From Pseudomonadota bacterium (GTDB lineage Bacteria > Pseudomonadota > Alphaproteobacteria > Azospirillales > Azospirillaceae), in contig JAEYOB010000668.1 of the NCBI GenBank assembly GCA_023412175.1, positions 1-5,402 of the forward strand: 5,402 nucleotides of DNA, in the 5' to 3' direction. Shown piece after piece: positions 1 through 5,402 of this stretch. Both the position numbers and the translations under genes were made by a program. Numbering within the stretch: position 1 is the first letter of the stretch; every line of letters begins with the position of its first letter. A model generated the notes under the pieces. It was not told the DNA's origin. It was given only the letters and a program-made list of their open reading frames with translations, and made no database searches.

Positions 1-113
1 CAACCGTCGTCTTTGGCCCTGCCTCCTGCCGTGGGCATCCTCTGAGCTTCAGCGTCTGGGCGGAACCAGGGACGGTGACGCATACCCAAAAGCCTTGACT
101 GCGAACATGAGAG

Positions 114-340
114 CAGGCTGCTGAAAAACGCCCTTTCCGGCGCGGCATGTTTGTGATTCGCTGCCCTTGTGGTGGTCGGGCGAGGTCACGGGGATGCGCG
201 GACGGCAGTCGCATCAAGGCGCCGCCGGCGCGGGACCGGCGCCGTCATCCCGCAGCCCTCCTGTCAGAAGCCCTGCGCCTGGTGGACTGGGCCGCTTACC
301 CCGCAACGCCATTGAGCGCCTGATCAACCGTCTTAAGCAC
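114..340 (+). mobile_element. Decayed insertion sequence remnant (IS5-like)
   Basis: This gene-free stretch looks like the remains of an insertion sequence. At 116-130 the string GGCTGCTGAAAAACG resembles the outer end of many IS4/IS5/IS1182-type elements, and TTTGTGATTCG at 150-160 is also a familiar early-IS motif (recalled, not searched). Further on, peptides like the C-terminal end of an IS5-family transposase appear, spread over different frames (see the pseudogene entry). Only about 100 bp separate the presumed left end from the transposase C-terminal part, so most of the element must be deleted. No right-hand inverted repeat or target duplication was found; the remnant simply stops at the end of pdxY. 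Positions 1-113 show no recognisable gene: all three plus frames have stops and no peptide is recognisable. Confidence 0.45.
199..340 (+). pseudogene. IS5-type transposase C-terminal fragment, frameshifted
   Basis: In the frame starting at 302 the peptide RNAIERLINRLKH (302-340) matches the well-known C-terminal segment of IS5-group (IS427-like) DDE transposases, where an R-N-x-I-E-R-x-x-N-R-L-K string carries the catalytic Glu. In the frame of 232, GTGAVIP (232-252) resembles the G-x-x-x-VIP segment lying 20-30 residues earlier in the same transposases. The two pieces are in order and at about the right distance, but they are in different frames. The reading after K-H is lost where pdxY ends. 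It therefore cannot make a working transposase. The motif reading is from memory of the family; a translated search against ISfinder would settle the group. An open frame runs through 167-451 but has no other sign of being a gene. Confidence 0.5.
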
Positions 341-348
341 GCGCCGTT

Positions 349-1209
349 CTACCGCACCCGTTCCGCCCGGAAGATCTGGCGCGGGTTGACCAGCTCGTCC
401 TGCGCCGGGATCAGCGCCAGTTCGCGCGTGCCCAGGCTGCGGGTCTCCTGAAACACCGCGTAGATGGCGGAGGCGGCCTGCTCCAACGCGTGCGCCGAAT
501 CGCGCGCCGTCAGGTAATGCGCCAGGAACAGCGCGGCCACCGCGTCGCCGGCCCCGTTCGGCGGCGGGTCGAGCGGCAGGCGCGGCGTGCTGACCACCCA
601 GCTCCCCTCGGCGGAGTCGGCCAGCATCTCGATCCGGTCGGCGGGGGCATCGGTGCGCGTCAGGCTGGTGAGCAGCACCAGCTTCGGCCCGGTCGCGCGC
701 AGCGCGGCGGCGGCCTCCAGCGCGTCGGCCATGCTGCGCACCGTGCGGCCGGTCAGGTATTCCAGTTCGAACTGGTTGGGCGTGACGATGTCGGCGGCGG
801 GCACCGCGTGCGCCTTCATGAACTCGGGGATGCCCGGCCGCACGAAGCAGCCGCGCCCGACGTCGCCCATCACCGGATCGCAGCAGTAGACCGCGTCCGG
901 GTTGGCCGCCTTGATGCGCGCCGCGGCCCCCACGACCACCTGCCCCAGCGCCGCGTCACCCATGTAGCCGGACAGCAGTGCGTGGCAGGACGGCAGCACG
1001 CCGCGGGCGGCGATGCCGTCGAGGATCTCGGCGATGTGCTCGGGCGAGAAGACCTGCCCGGACCAGGCGCCGTAGCCGGTGTGGTTGGAGAACTGCACGG
1101 TGTTCACCGCCACCGCGTCCAGGCCCAGGCGTTGCAGCGGGAACACCGCGGCGCGGTTGCCGACGTAGCCGTAGGCGACGTGCGACTGAATGGAGATCAC
1201 CGTCTTCAT
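349..1209 (-). CDS. pdxY: Pyridoxal kinase PdxY
   Basis: The predicted protein has 286 residues, the usual PdxY length, and phosphorylates pyridoxal with ATP to give pyridoxal 5'-phosphate in the cytosolic B6 salvage pathway. The start was set at 1209 because the protein then begins [18 protein letters not shown], the canonical N-terminus; the open frame extends 41 codons further upstream, but that part is unlike the family. Visible motifs are the substrate-side segment [12 protein letters not shown] (38-49), DPVMGD (111-116), [12 protein letters not shown] (143-154) and the ribokinase-type PPNGAGDA (216-223), whose Asp222 is the expected catalytic base. The C-terminus (AQDELVNP, 269-276) is family-like, so the gene is intact although an IS remnant abuts its stop. 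Shine-Dalgarno pairing is weak (TTAGG about 12 bases upstream). It is divergent from the CoA lyase gene. PdxK is the main alternative; PdxY fits better. Confidence 0.93.
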   Translation of the reverse strand: MKTVISIQSHVAYGYVGNRAAVFPLQRLGLDAVAVNTVQFSNHTGYGAWSGQVFSPEHIAEILDGIAARGVLPSCHALLSGYMGDAALGQVVVGAAARIKAANPDAVYCCDPVMGDVGRGCFVRPGIPEFMKAHAVPAADIVTPNQFELEYLTGRTVRSMADALEAAAALRATGPKLVLLTSLTRTDAPADRIEMLADSAEGSWVVSTPRLPLDPPPNGAGDAVAALFLAHYLTARDSAHALEQAASAIYAVFQETRSLGTRELALIPAQDELVNPRQIFRAERVR

Positions 1210-1346
1210 GGCGGCAAAGCCTAAGACATCGGCCCGTCGTGCGCCACGGTCTTCTATCGGCTTTGCTTGCTTTGATTGTTCGCCGTATGGACACCCGGCG
1301 TTCCCTGCGGGTAAGCAGGGATCCAACGACATCAGGGAGAACCGCC
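1210..1346. promoter_or_regulatory. Divergent intergenic region, pdxY / CoA lyase
   Basis: This 137-bp gap must hold the promoters of both flanking genes. It is visibly more A/T-rich around 1256-1290 than the genes. A weak sigma70-like pair can be drawn on the plus strand (TTGCTT at 1263-1268, 17-base spacer, TATGGA at 1286-1291), matching only half of the consensus in each box, so it is a candidate only. The ribosome binding site for the plus-strand gene, AGGGAGA (1334-1340), lies six bases before the ATG. No convincing promoter for pdxY could be picked on the minus strand. Confidence 0.4.
1302..1321 (+). other. Small hairpin in the CoA lyase leader
   Basis: TCCCTGC (1302-1308) and GCAGGGA (1315-1321) are perfect inverted complements with a six-base loop, giving a 7-bp G/C-rich stem 12 bases before the Shine-Dalgarno sequence of the CoA lyase gene. 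There is no T-run, so it is not a terminator. It could affect mRNA stability or be a binding site, or it may be chance in GC-rich DNA. Confidence 0.35.
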
Positions 1347-2231
1347 ATGGCCATGACCGCCCGCCCGCGCCGCAGCGTGCTCTACATGCCGGGTTCCAAC
1401 GCCCGCGCGCTGGAGAAGGGGCGCACGCTGCCGGCCGACGGCCTGATCCTCGACCTGGAAGACGCCGTGGCGCCCGACGCCAAGGCCGATGCGCGCGCCA
1501 CCATCGCGGCGGCCCTCGCGGCCGGCGGCTATGGCGGGCGCGAGCTGACCGTGCGCGTCAACAGCCTATCCACGCCGTGGGGCCACGAGGATCTGGCGAT
1601 GGCCGCGACCAGCGGCGCCGACGCCGTGCTGCTGCCGAAGGTGGAGAGCGCCGACGCCGTCCGGCAGGCCGAGGCGGTGCTGCGCGCCGCCGGCGCGCCG
1701 GAGGCGCAGCGGATCTGGTGCATGATGGAAACCCCCATGGGCATGCTGAACGCAAGGGAGATCGCCGGCGCCTCGGCGAAGCTGGGCGGGCTGGTCATGG
1801 GCACCTCCGACCTCGCCAAGGACCTGCACGCGGCGCACACCCGCGACCGGCTGCCGATGATCACCAGCCTGGGGCTGTGCCTGCTGGCGGCGCGGGCCTA
1901 TGGCCTGGCGATCCTCGACGGCGTGCATCTCGACCTCGCCGACGACGAGGGGTTCGCGCAGTCCTGCCGGCAGGGCCGCGATCTCGGCTTCGACGGCAAG
2001 ACGCTGATCCACCCGAAGACCATCGCCGCGTGCAACGAGGCCTTCGCGCCCGGCCCCGAGGAGATCGCCTTCTCCCGCCGCATCATCGCCGCCCACGCCG
2101 AGGCGGCGGCGGCCGGCAAGGGCGTGGTGGTGGTGGACGGCAAGCTGGTCGAGAACCTGCACGTCGAGAACGCCCGCCGCCTCGTGGCGCTGGCCGAGGC
2201 CATCGCGGCGCTGGAGGACGGAGCAACCTGA
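1347..2231 (+). CDS. HpcH/HpaI-family CoA ester lyase (CitE/CLYBL-like)
   Basis: The 294-residue protein belongs to the Mg-dependent TIM-barrel lyases that cleave or hydrolyse 3-hydroxyacyl-CoA esters: malyl-CoA or citramalyl-CoA lyase, malyl-CoA thioesterase and stand-alone CitE-like proteins. Visible family signatures are the start SVLYMPGSN (10-18), [11 protein letters not shown] (33-43), RVNS (70-73, Arg for the CoA thioester), LLPKVES (95-101), MMETPMG (126-132, metal ligand Glu128), GTSDLAKDL (152-160, metal ligand Asp155) and GKTLIHP in the C-terminal part, which closes the active site as in human CLYBL. All key residues seem present. The ATG at 1347 was chosen because AGGGAGA precedes it at ideal spacing and the family N-terminus follows; an ATG two codons later is possible. 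The exact substrate cannot be read from sequence. No other citrate lyase subunits are nearby, so it is not a CitDEF complex member. Confidence 0.9.
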   Translation: MAMTARPRRSVLYMPGSNARALEKGRTLPADGLILDLEDAVAPDAKADARATIAAALAAGGYGGRELTVRVNSLSTPWGHEDLAMAATSGADAVLLPKVESADAVRQAEAVLRAAGAPEAQRIWCMMETPMGMLNAREIAGASAKLGGLVMGTSDLAKDLHAAHTRDRLPMITSLGLCLLAARAYGLAILDGVHLDLADDEGFAQSCRQGRDLGFDGKTLIHPKTIAACNEAFAPGPEEIAFSRRIIAAHAEAAAAGKGVVVVDGKLVENLHVENARRLVALAEAIAALEDGAT

Positions 2232-2259
2232 CCGAGTGCCGGAATCCGTCAAGTCGCCT

Positions 2260-2285
2260 GGAACCAACCCTGCCCCTGCCCGGTT
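2260..2285 (+). promoter_or_regulatory. Candidate EcfG (general stress sigma) promoter for the KGG gene
   Basis: GGAAC at 2260-2264 is followed, after 17 bases, by GGTT at 2282-2285. The alphaproteobacterial EcfG/SigT promoter consensus is GGAAC, a 16-18 base spacer, then CGTT or just GTT. Transcription would begin near 2292, leaving a leader of about 25 bases with GGAGG at 2306-2310 before the ATG at 2318. The position just ahead of a stress-type gene supports the reading. The match is by eye, and the short -10 element is easily met by chance. Confidence 0.55.
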
Positions 2286-2317
2286 TGTGGCCTGAAGGCA
2301 GAGTTGGAGGTTTCACG

Positions 2318-2608
2318 ATGGCTTCGAAGGACGGCGGGCGGACATCGAACCGCGGTTTCGCTTCCATGGACCGTGACCGGCAGCGCCAGATCGCCAGCAA
2401 AGGCGGGGAAAGCGTGCCGGCCGACAAGCGCAGCTTCTCGAAAAACCCGGAACTCGCCGCCGAGGCGGGGCGCAAGGGGGGGCGCAGCGTGCCGGCACAG
2501 GCCCGCAGCTTCTCCAAGAACCCGTCGCTCGCCGCGGAAGCCGGGCGCAAGGGTGGCCAAGCCAGCCACGGCGGCCGGGGCGCCCGCGTGGAAGCAGGAG
2601 GCGACTAG
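2318..2608 (+). CDS. KGG-repeat general stress protein
   Basis: This is a 96-residue, very hydrophilic protein made almost entirely of KGG-type repeats (stress-induced protein family, related to conidiation protein Con-10, E. coli YciG and Bacillus GsiB). Lys-Gly-Gly occurs at residues 28-30, 53-55 and 78-80, exactly 25 residues apart, each ending a unit with the pattern RSFSKNPxLAAEAGRKGG; the first unit is more divergent (RGFASMDRDRQRQIASKGG). There is no signal peptide, membrane segment or cysteine, so a soluble and probably disordered protein is expected. Family members are induced by starvation, desiccation or the general stress response, but their molecular role is unclear. The start has an excellent ribosome binding site (GGAGG, 2306-2310, spacing 7). 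It lies 86 bp after the CoA lyase gene but probably has its own EcfG-like promoter. The C-terminal tail (QASHGGRGARVEAGGD) is low-complexity. Confidence 0.88.
   Translation: MASKDGGRTSNRGFASMDRDRQRQIASKGGESVPADKRSFSKNPELAAEAGRKGGRSVPAQARSFSKNPSLAAEAGRKGGQASHGGRGARVEAGGD
2408..2557 (+). repeat. Two tandem 75-bp coding repeats in the KGG gene
   Basis: The units 2408-2482 and 2483-2557 are each exactly 75 bases. Their translations agree at 21 of 25 residues; the differing positions are 1, 6, 7 and 15 of the unit. Several synonymous third-base differences separate them as well, so this is an old or selected duplication rather than a fresh one. Confidence 0.85.
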
Positions 2609-2618
2609 GGCATCGCCT

Positions 2619-2675
2619 GCTGCCCCCTCCCCAGCCTTCCCCCATGCCGCGGGCGTGGGTTGGGGAAGGGGCAGC
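2619..2675. repeat. Long imperfect intergenic palindrome
   Basis: 2619-2634 pairs with 2660-2675 (16 positions, one C-A mismatch and one G-T wobble on the plus strand). After a one-sided six-base bulge (2635-2640), 2641-2648 pairs with 2652-2659 (8 positions, one wobble) around a three-base loop. The structure begins 10 bases after the KGG stop codon and could terminate that transcript or protect its 3' end, but no T-run follows. The C- and G-rich arms resemble intergenic palindromes that recur in Azospirillum-like genomes (recalled, not searched). Confidence 0.6.
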
Positions 2676-2685
2676 GGGCGGCCAA

Positions 2686-2717
2686 CAAAAAGCCCCCTCT
2701 CCGCCGGAGAGGGGGCT
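2686..2717 (-). terminator. Intrinsic terminator of the leuD-leuB transcript
   Basis: 2691-2702 (AGCCCCCTCTCC) and 2706-2717 (GGAGAGGGGGCT) are perfect complements: a 12-bp stem with a three-base loop. Read on the minus strand the stem is followed directly by TTTTTGTT (2690-2683), the classical signal, 24 bases after the leuB stop codon. On the plus strand only CTTCCTT follows, so it may act weakly on readthrough from the KGG gene too. Confidence 0.9.
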
Positions 2718-2741
2718 CTTCCTTGCGGAAAGGCCGGCGCG

Positions 2742-3857
<1,116 letters not shown>

Positions 3858-3907
3858 CGGTGCTCTCCGCAGTCTGGTGGTGCCGTTGGTTTTTATCTTG
3901 TACGGAC

Positions 3908-3934
3908 GGCGCCTGATGGAAGCCGTCAGGCGCC
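3908..3934 (-). other. Hairpin in the leuD-leuB intergenic gap
   Basis: 3908-3919 and 3923-3934 are inverted complements over 12 positions with a three-base loop. The single imperfection is T3917 opposite G3925, a wobble on the plus strand and an A-C mismatch in the leu transcript. It begins seven bases after the leuD stop codon. In the leu direction the following bases are GTCCGTACAAGATAAAAACC, with no T-run, so it is not a standard terminator. It may protect the 3' end of a leuD segment or tune leuB expression relative to leuD. Confidence 0.55.
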
Positions 3935-3941
3935 CTCGGTG

Positions 3942-4553
3942 TTACAGGGCAAGCCAGGGCTGGCTGCCGCGAACCTTGCCTTCGAAGGCGTCGATCGCCG
4001 ACACCTGCTGCAGCGTCAGGCCGATGTCGTCCAGCCCGTTGAGCAGGCAATGCTTGCGGAACGGGTCCAGTTCGAAGGCGATCGTGCCGCCGTCCGGGCC
4101 GGTGATCTCCTGCTTCTCAAGATCGACGGTGACCACCGCGTTGGCGCCGCGCGAGGCGTCGTCCAGCAGCAGGTCGACCTGCTCCTTCGGCAGCTTGATC
4201 GGCAGGATGCCGTTCTTGAAGCAGTTGTTGTAGAAGATGTCGGCGAAGCTGGGCGCGATGATGCAGCGGATGCCGAAGTCGGCCAGCGCCCACGGCGCGT
4301 GCTCGCGGGACGAACCGCAGCCGAAATTGTCCCCCGCCACCAGGATTTTGGCGCTGCGGTAGGCCGGCTTGTTGAGGACGAAGCCGTCGACCTCCTTGCC
4401 GTCGGGCGTGTAGCGCATCTCGTCGAAGAGATGCTTGCCCAGCCCGGTCCGCTTGATCGTCTTCAGGAACTGCTTGGGGATGATCATATCGGTGTCGATG
4501 TTGATCATCGGCATCGGTGCGGCAACGCCGGTGAGAACCGTGAACTTTTCCAT
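3942..4553 (-). CDS. leuD: Isopropylmalate isomerase small subunit LeuD
   Basis: The 203-residue protein is the normal length for LeuD, the small swivel-domain subunit of 3-isopropylmalate dehydratase. With LeuC, which carries the 4Fe-4S cluster, it converts 2-isopropylmalate to 3-isopropylmalate in the leucine pathway. Visible signatures are the N-terminal [17 protein letters not shown] (17-33), the active-site loop [17 protein letters not shown] (74-90, with the substrate-contacting SSRE) and the conserved [22 protein letters not shown] (98-119). The start at 4553 gives the family N-terminus MEKFTVLTG; the frame stays open 44 codons further upstream, but that region is not conserved. The ribosome binding site is poor (GGG about 9 bases away). 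It is the first gene of the leuD-leuB unit. leuC is not adjacent: the next gene upstream is a divergent thioesterase. Confidence 0.96.
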   Translation of the reverse strand: MEKFTVLTGVAAPMPMINIDTDMIIPKQFLKTIKRTGLGKHLFDEMRYTPDGKEVDGFVLNKPAYRSAKILVAGDNFGCGSSREHAPWALADFGIRCIIAPSFADIFYNNCFKNGILPIKLPKEQVDLLLDDASRGANAVVTVDLEKQEITGPDGGTIAFELDPFRKHCLLNGLDDIGLTLQQVSAIDAFEGKVRGSQPWLAL

Positions 4554-4759
4554 AGCCAAAACCCATCGCGCGCGTGGCCGGCCGGAGACGCCGGCAAGAG
4601 CCCGGTGAATAGCAGACCATCGACCGCGACGCCAGAGGTAGGTGCTCCCATTCCGGTGCAACGCCACCGCCGCGAACATACGCATCCGTATGGAAAACCA
4701 TTGCCGGGCGTGCGCACCGCGGGTACGCTTCGCCTGCGAACAAATAAGGGAGGGACTCG
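4554..4759. promoter_or_regulatory. Divergent intergenic region, leuD / thioesterase
   Basis: This 206-bp region must carry the leu promoter (minus) and the thioesterase promoter (plus). On the plus strand TTGCCG (4701-4706), a 17-base spacer and TACGCT (4724-4729) form a plausible relaxed sigma70 promoter, giving a leader of roughly 25 bases with the ribosome binding site GGGAGGG at 4748-4754. No clear promoter was found for leuD. I looked for a leucine-rich leader peptide on the leuD side: the open frame starting at 4700 (MVFHTDAYV...) has no leucine cluster, so classical attenuation is not supported. A small GCCGGC/GCCGGC stem (4577-4582, 4590-4595) sits about 24 bases before the leuD start. 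Confidence 0.4.
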
Positions 4760-5206
4760 ATGACGGGTACGCTGACCTACCGCGGCACCGTCCAGCGCTG
4801 GCACTGCGACCACATGGATCACATGAACGTCATGTGGTACGTTGGCAAGTTCGACGAGGCGACCTGGAACCTGTTCGCCGGGCTGGGCATCACCGCCGCC
4901 TACCTGAGCCGGGACAACGGCATGGCCGCCGTGCAGCAGAACATCGCCTACAAGCGGGAGTTGATGGTCGGCGACGTGGTGACGGTGACCAGCCGCGTGC
5001 TGGAAATCCGCGAGAAGTTGATCCGCTTCGAGCACGAGATGCGCAATGGCGCGACCGGCGAGGTGGCCGCGGTGTGCGAACTGACGGCCCTGCACACCGA
5101 CCGCGCGACGCGCAGATCCTGCCCGTTCCCGCCGGCGATCCGCGCGGCGGCGGAAGCGGCGCTGGCGGAGGGGGCATCGGCGGAGGGAGCCGGGGCGACG
5201 GCCTGA
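4760..5206 (+). CDS. Hotdog-fold acyl-CoA thioesterase (4HBT-like)
   Basis: The 148-residue protein has the hallmarks of the 4-hydroxybenzoyl-CoA thioesterase family, cytosolic hotdog enzymes that hydrolyse acyl-CoA thioesters. Residues 12-34 contain the signature around [20 protein letters not shown]: Asp17 or Asp20 is the likely catalytic acid, followed by H-M-N-x-x-x-Y and a long helix. A later strand pattern, [20 protein letters not shown], fits the family's central sheet (K/R-E-L-x-x-GD). The last 20 or so residues are an Ala/Glu/Gly-rich low-complexity tail beyond the fold. The start is well supported by GGGAGGG five bases upstream. The substrate cannot be read from sequence; the 4HBT_2 type includes acyl-carnitine- and betaine-related thioesterases. 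It is monocistronic or leads into the downstream peptidase gene 80 bp away. Confidence 0.85.
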   Translation: MTGTLTYRGTVQRWHCDHMDHMNVMWYVGKFDEATWNLFAGLGITAAYLSRDNGMAAVQQNIAYKRELMVGDVVTVTSRVLEIREKLIRFEHEMRNGATGEVAAVCELTALHTDRATRRSCPFPPAIRAAAEAALAEGASAEGAGATA

Positions 5207-5222
5207 GCGGCTCTGCGACGGC

Positions 5223-5254
5223 ATCACGCAGGGCACAACCGGAACGCGCGTGAT
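5223..5254. other. Spaced inverted repeat, possible operator
   Basis: ATCACGC (5223-5229) and GCGTGAT (5248-5254) are perfect inverted complements separated by 18 bases, in the gap between the thioesterase stop and the peptidase start. There is no T-run after it. It could be a regulator site for the peptidase gene, a weak hairpin, or chance; one copy gives no statistical support. Confidence 0.3.
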
Positions 5255-5262
5255 AGACGCGG

Positions 5263-5286
5263 GGGACATCCCATCCGAAGTGTCCC
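5263..5286 (+). other. Inverted repeat abutting the peptidase start codon
   Basis: GGGACA (5263-5268) and TGTCCC (5281-5286) are perfect complements with a 12-base loop, and the right arm ends at the base before the ATG at 5287. If it forms in the mRNA it would place the weak ribosome binding sequence GAAG (5277-5280) in the loop and hold the bases next to the start codon in a stem. The 6-bp stem is short. Confidence 0.35.
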
Positions 5287-5402
5287 ATGGCCGATCCGCG
5301 CCCTCTCATTCCCCGCCGTGCACTGTTCGCGGATGCCGACCGCTGCAATGTCCGCCTGTCACCGGACGGCCGCCGCATCGCTTGGCTGGCCCCGCTGGAC
5401 GG
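5287..5402 (+). CDS. S9 prolyl oligopeptidase family peptidase, N-terminal part (cut by window end)
   Basis: Only the first 38 codons are present. The peptide MADPRPLIPRRALFADADR followed by a V-R-L-SPDGRRIAWLAPLDG segment is the typical N-terminus of bacterial S9-type (prolyl oligopeptidase / acylaminoacyl-peptidase) proteins: IPR-x-x-LF, then the first beta-propeller blade with SPDG and AWLAP-x-DG. Such proteins have an N-terminal propeller and a C-terminal alpha/beta-hydrolase domain with a Ser-Asp-His triad, none of which is within the window. No signal peptide is seen, so a cytosolic enzyme is expected. The ribosome binding site is weak (GAAG, six bases before ATG). Family assignment rests on the short N-terminus alone. 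Confidence 0.75.
   Translation, partial: MADPRPLIPRRALFADADRCNVRLSPDGRRIAWLAPLD

Noticed and set aside
62..85. GGAACC at 62-67 as a second EcfG-type promoter
   Set aside because: No GTT-type -10 element occurs at 16-18 bases spacing, and no gene follows on that strand.
218..243. Inverted repeat GGCGCCG / CGGCGCC with a 12-base loop
   Set aside because: It lies inside the transposase remnant in very GC-rich sequence and has no T-run; chance or coding bias explains it.
490..1224. Plus-strand open frame of 244 codons opposite pdxY
   Set aside because: The product is a Gly/Arg/His-rich shadow of pdxY with no family pattern and no ribosome binding site.
1566..2267. Minus-strand open frame of 233 codons opposite the CoA lyase gene
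   Set aside because: It lies entirely antisense to a gene with clear catalytic motifs and has the biased composition of a shadow frame.
3870..3907. A separate promoter for leuB in the leuD-leuB gap
   Set aside because: The A/T-rich stretch around 3890-3900 offers a -10-like string on the minus strand, but no acceptable -35 element at proper spacing.
4554..4700. Possible leucine attenuation leader peptide upstream of leuD
   Set aside because: The short open frames on the minus strand have no run of leucine codons, and no terminator with a T-run lies before leuD.

Overview
The window is GC-rich chromosomal DNA with strong G/C third-position preference. It most likely comes from an alphaproteobacterium of the Rhodospirillales/Acetobacterales type (Azospirillum- or Roseomonas-like). 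The evidence is the protein flavour of LeuB, LeuD and the S9 peptidase, an EcfG-like stress promoter (GGAAC, 17 bases, GGTT) ahead of a KGG-repeat stress gene, and G/C-rich intergenic palindromes. This placement is inference; there is no rRNA or other marker in the window.

Layout, left to right. Positions 1-348 hold no intact gene. They contain the decayed remains of an insertion sequence: a typical IS-end-like string near 114, then a frameshifted fragment of an IS5-type transposase C-terminus ending about 340. The fragment abuts the stop codon of pdxY (349-1209, minus), a complete pyridoxal kinase of the vitamin B6 salvage pathway. A 137-bp divergent intergenic region separates pdxY from a plus-strand CoA-ester lyase of the HpcH/HpaI (CitE/CLYBL/malyl-CoA lyase) family (1347-2231). 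Next on the plus strand is a small KGG-repeat stress protein (2318-2608) with its own good ribosome binding site and a candidate general-stress sigma factor promoter.

The KGG gene converges on the minus-strand leucine genes. The 133-bp gap between them holds a long imperfect hairpin and a perfect 12-bp intrinsic terminator whose T-run faces the leu transcript. leuD (3942-4553) and leuB (2742-3857), both minus, form a two-gene leucine biosynthesis unit transcribed leuD then leuB. They encode the small subunit of isopropylmalate isomerase and 3-isopropylmalate dehydrogenase. leuC, the large-subunit partner of leuD, is not in the window. A 206-bp divergent region leads to a plus-strand hotdog-fold acyl-CoA thioesterase (4760-5206). 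At the right edge is the start of an S9 prolyl-oligopeptidase-type peptidase (5287 onwards, cut by the window end).

Most of the content is ordinary housekeeping metabolism. I see no defence system, CRISPR array, novel catalytic assembly or other new system. The items most worth a second look are the EcfG-like promoter with its KGG gene, the transposase remnant next to pdxY, the absence of leuC beside leuD, and the hairpins in the intergenic gaps.
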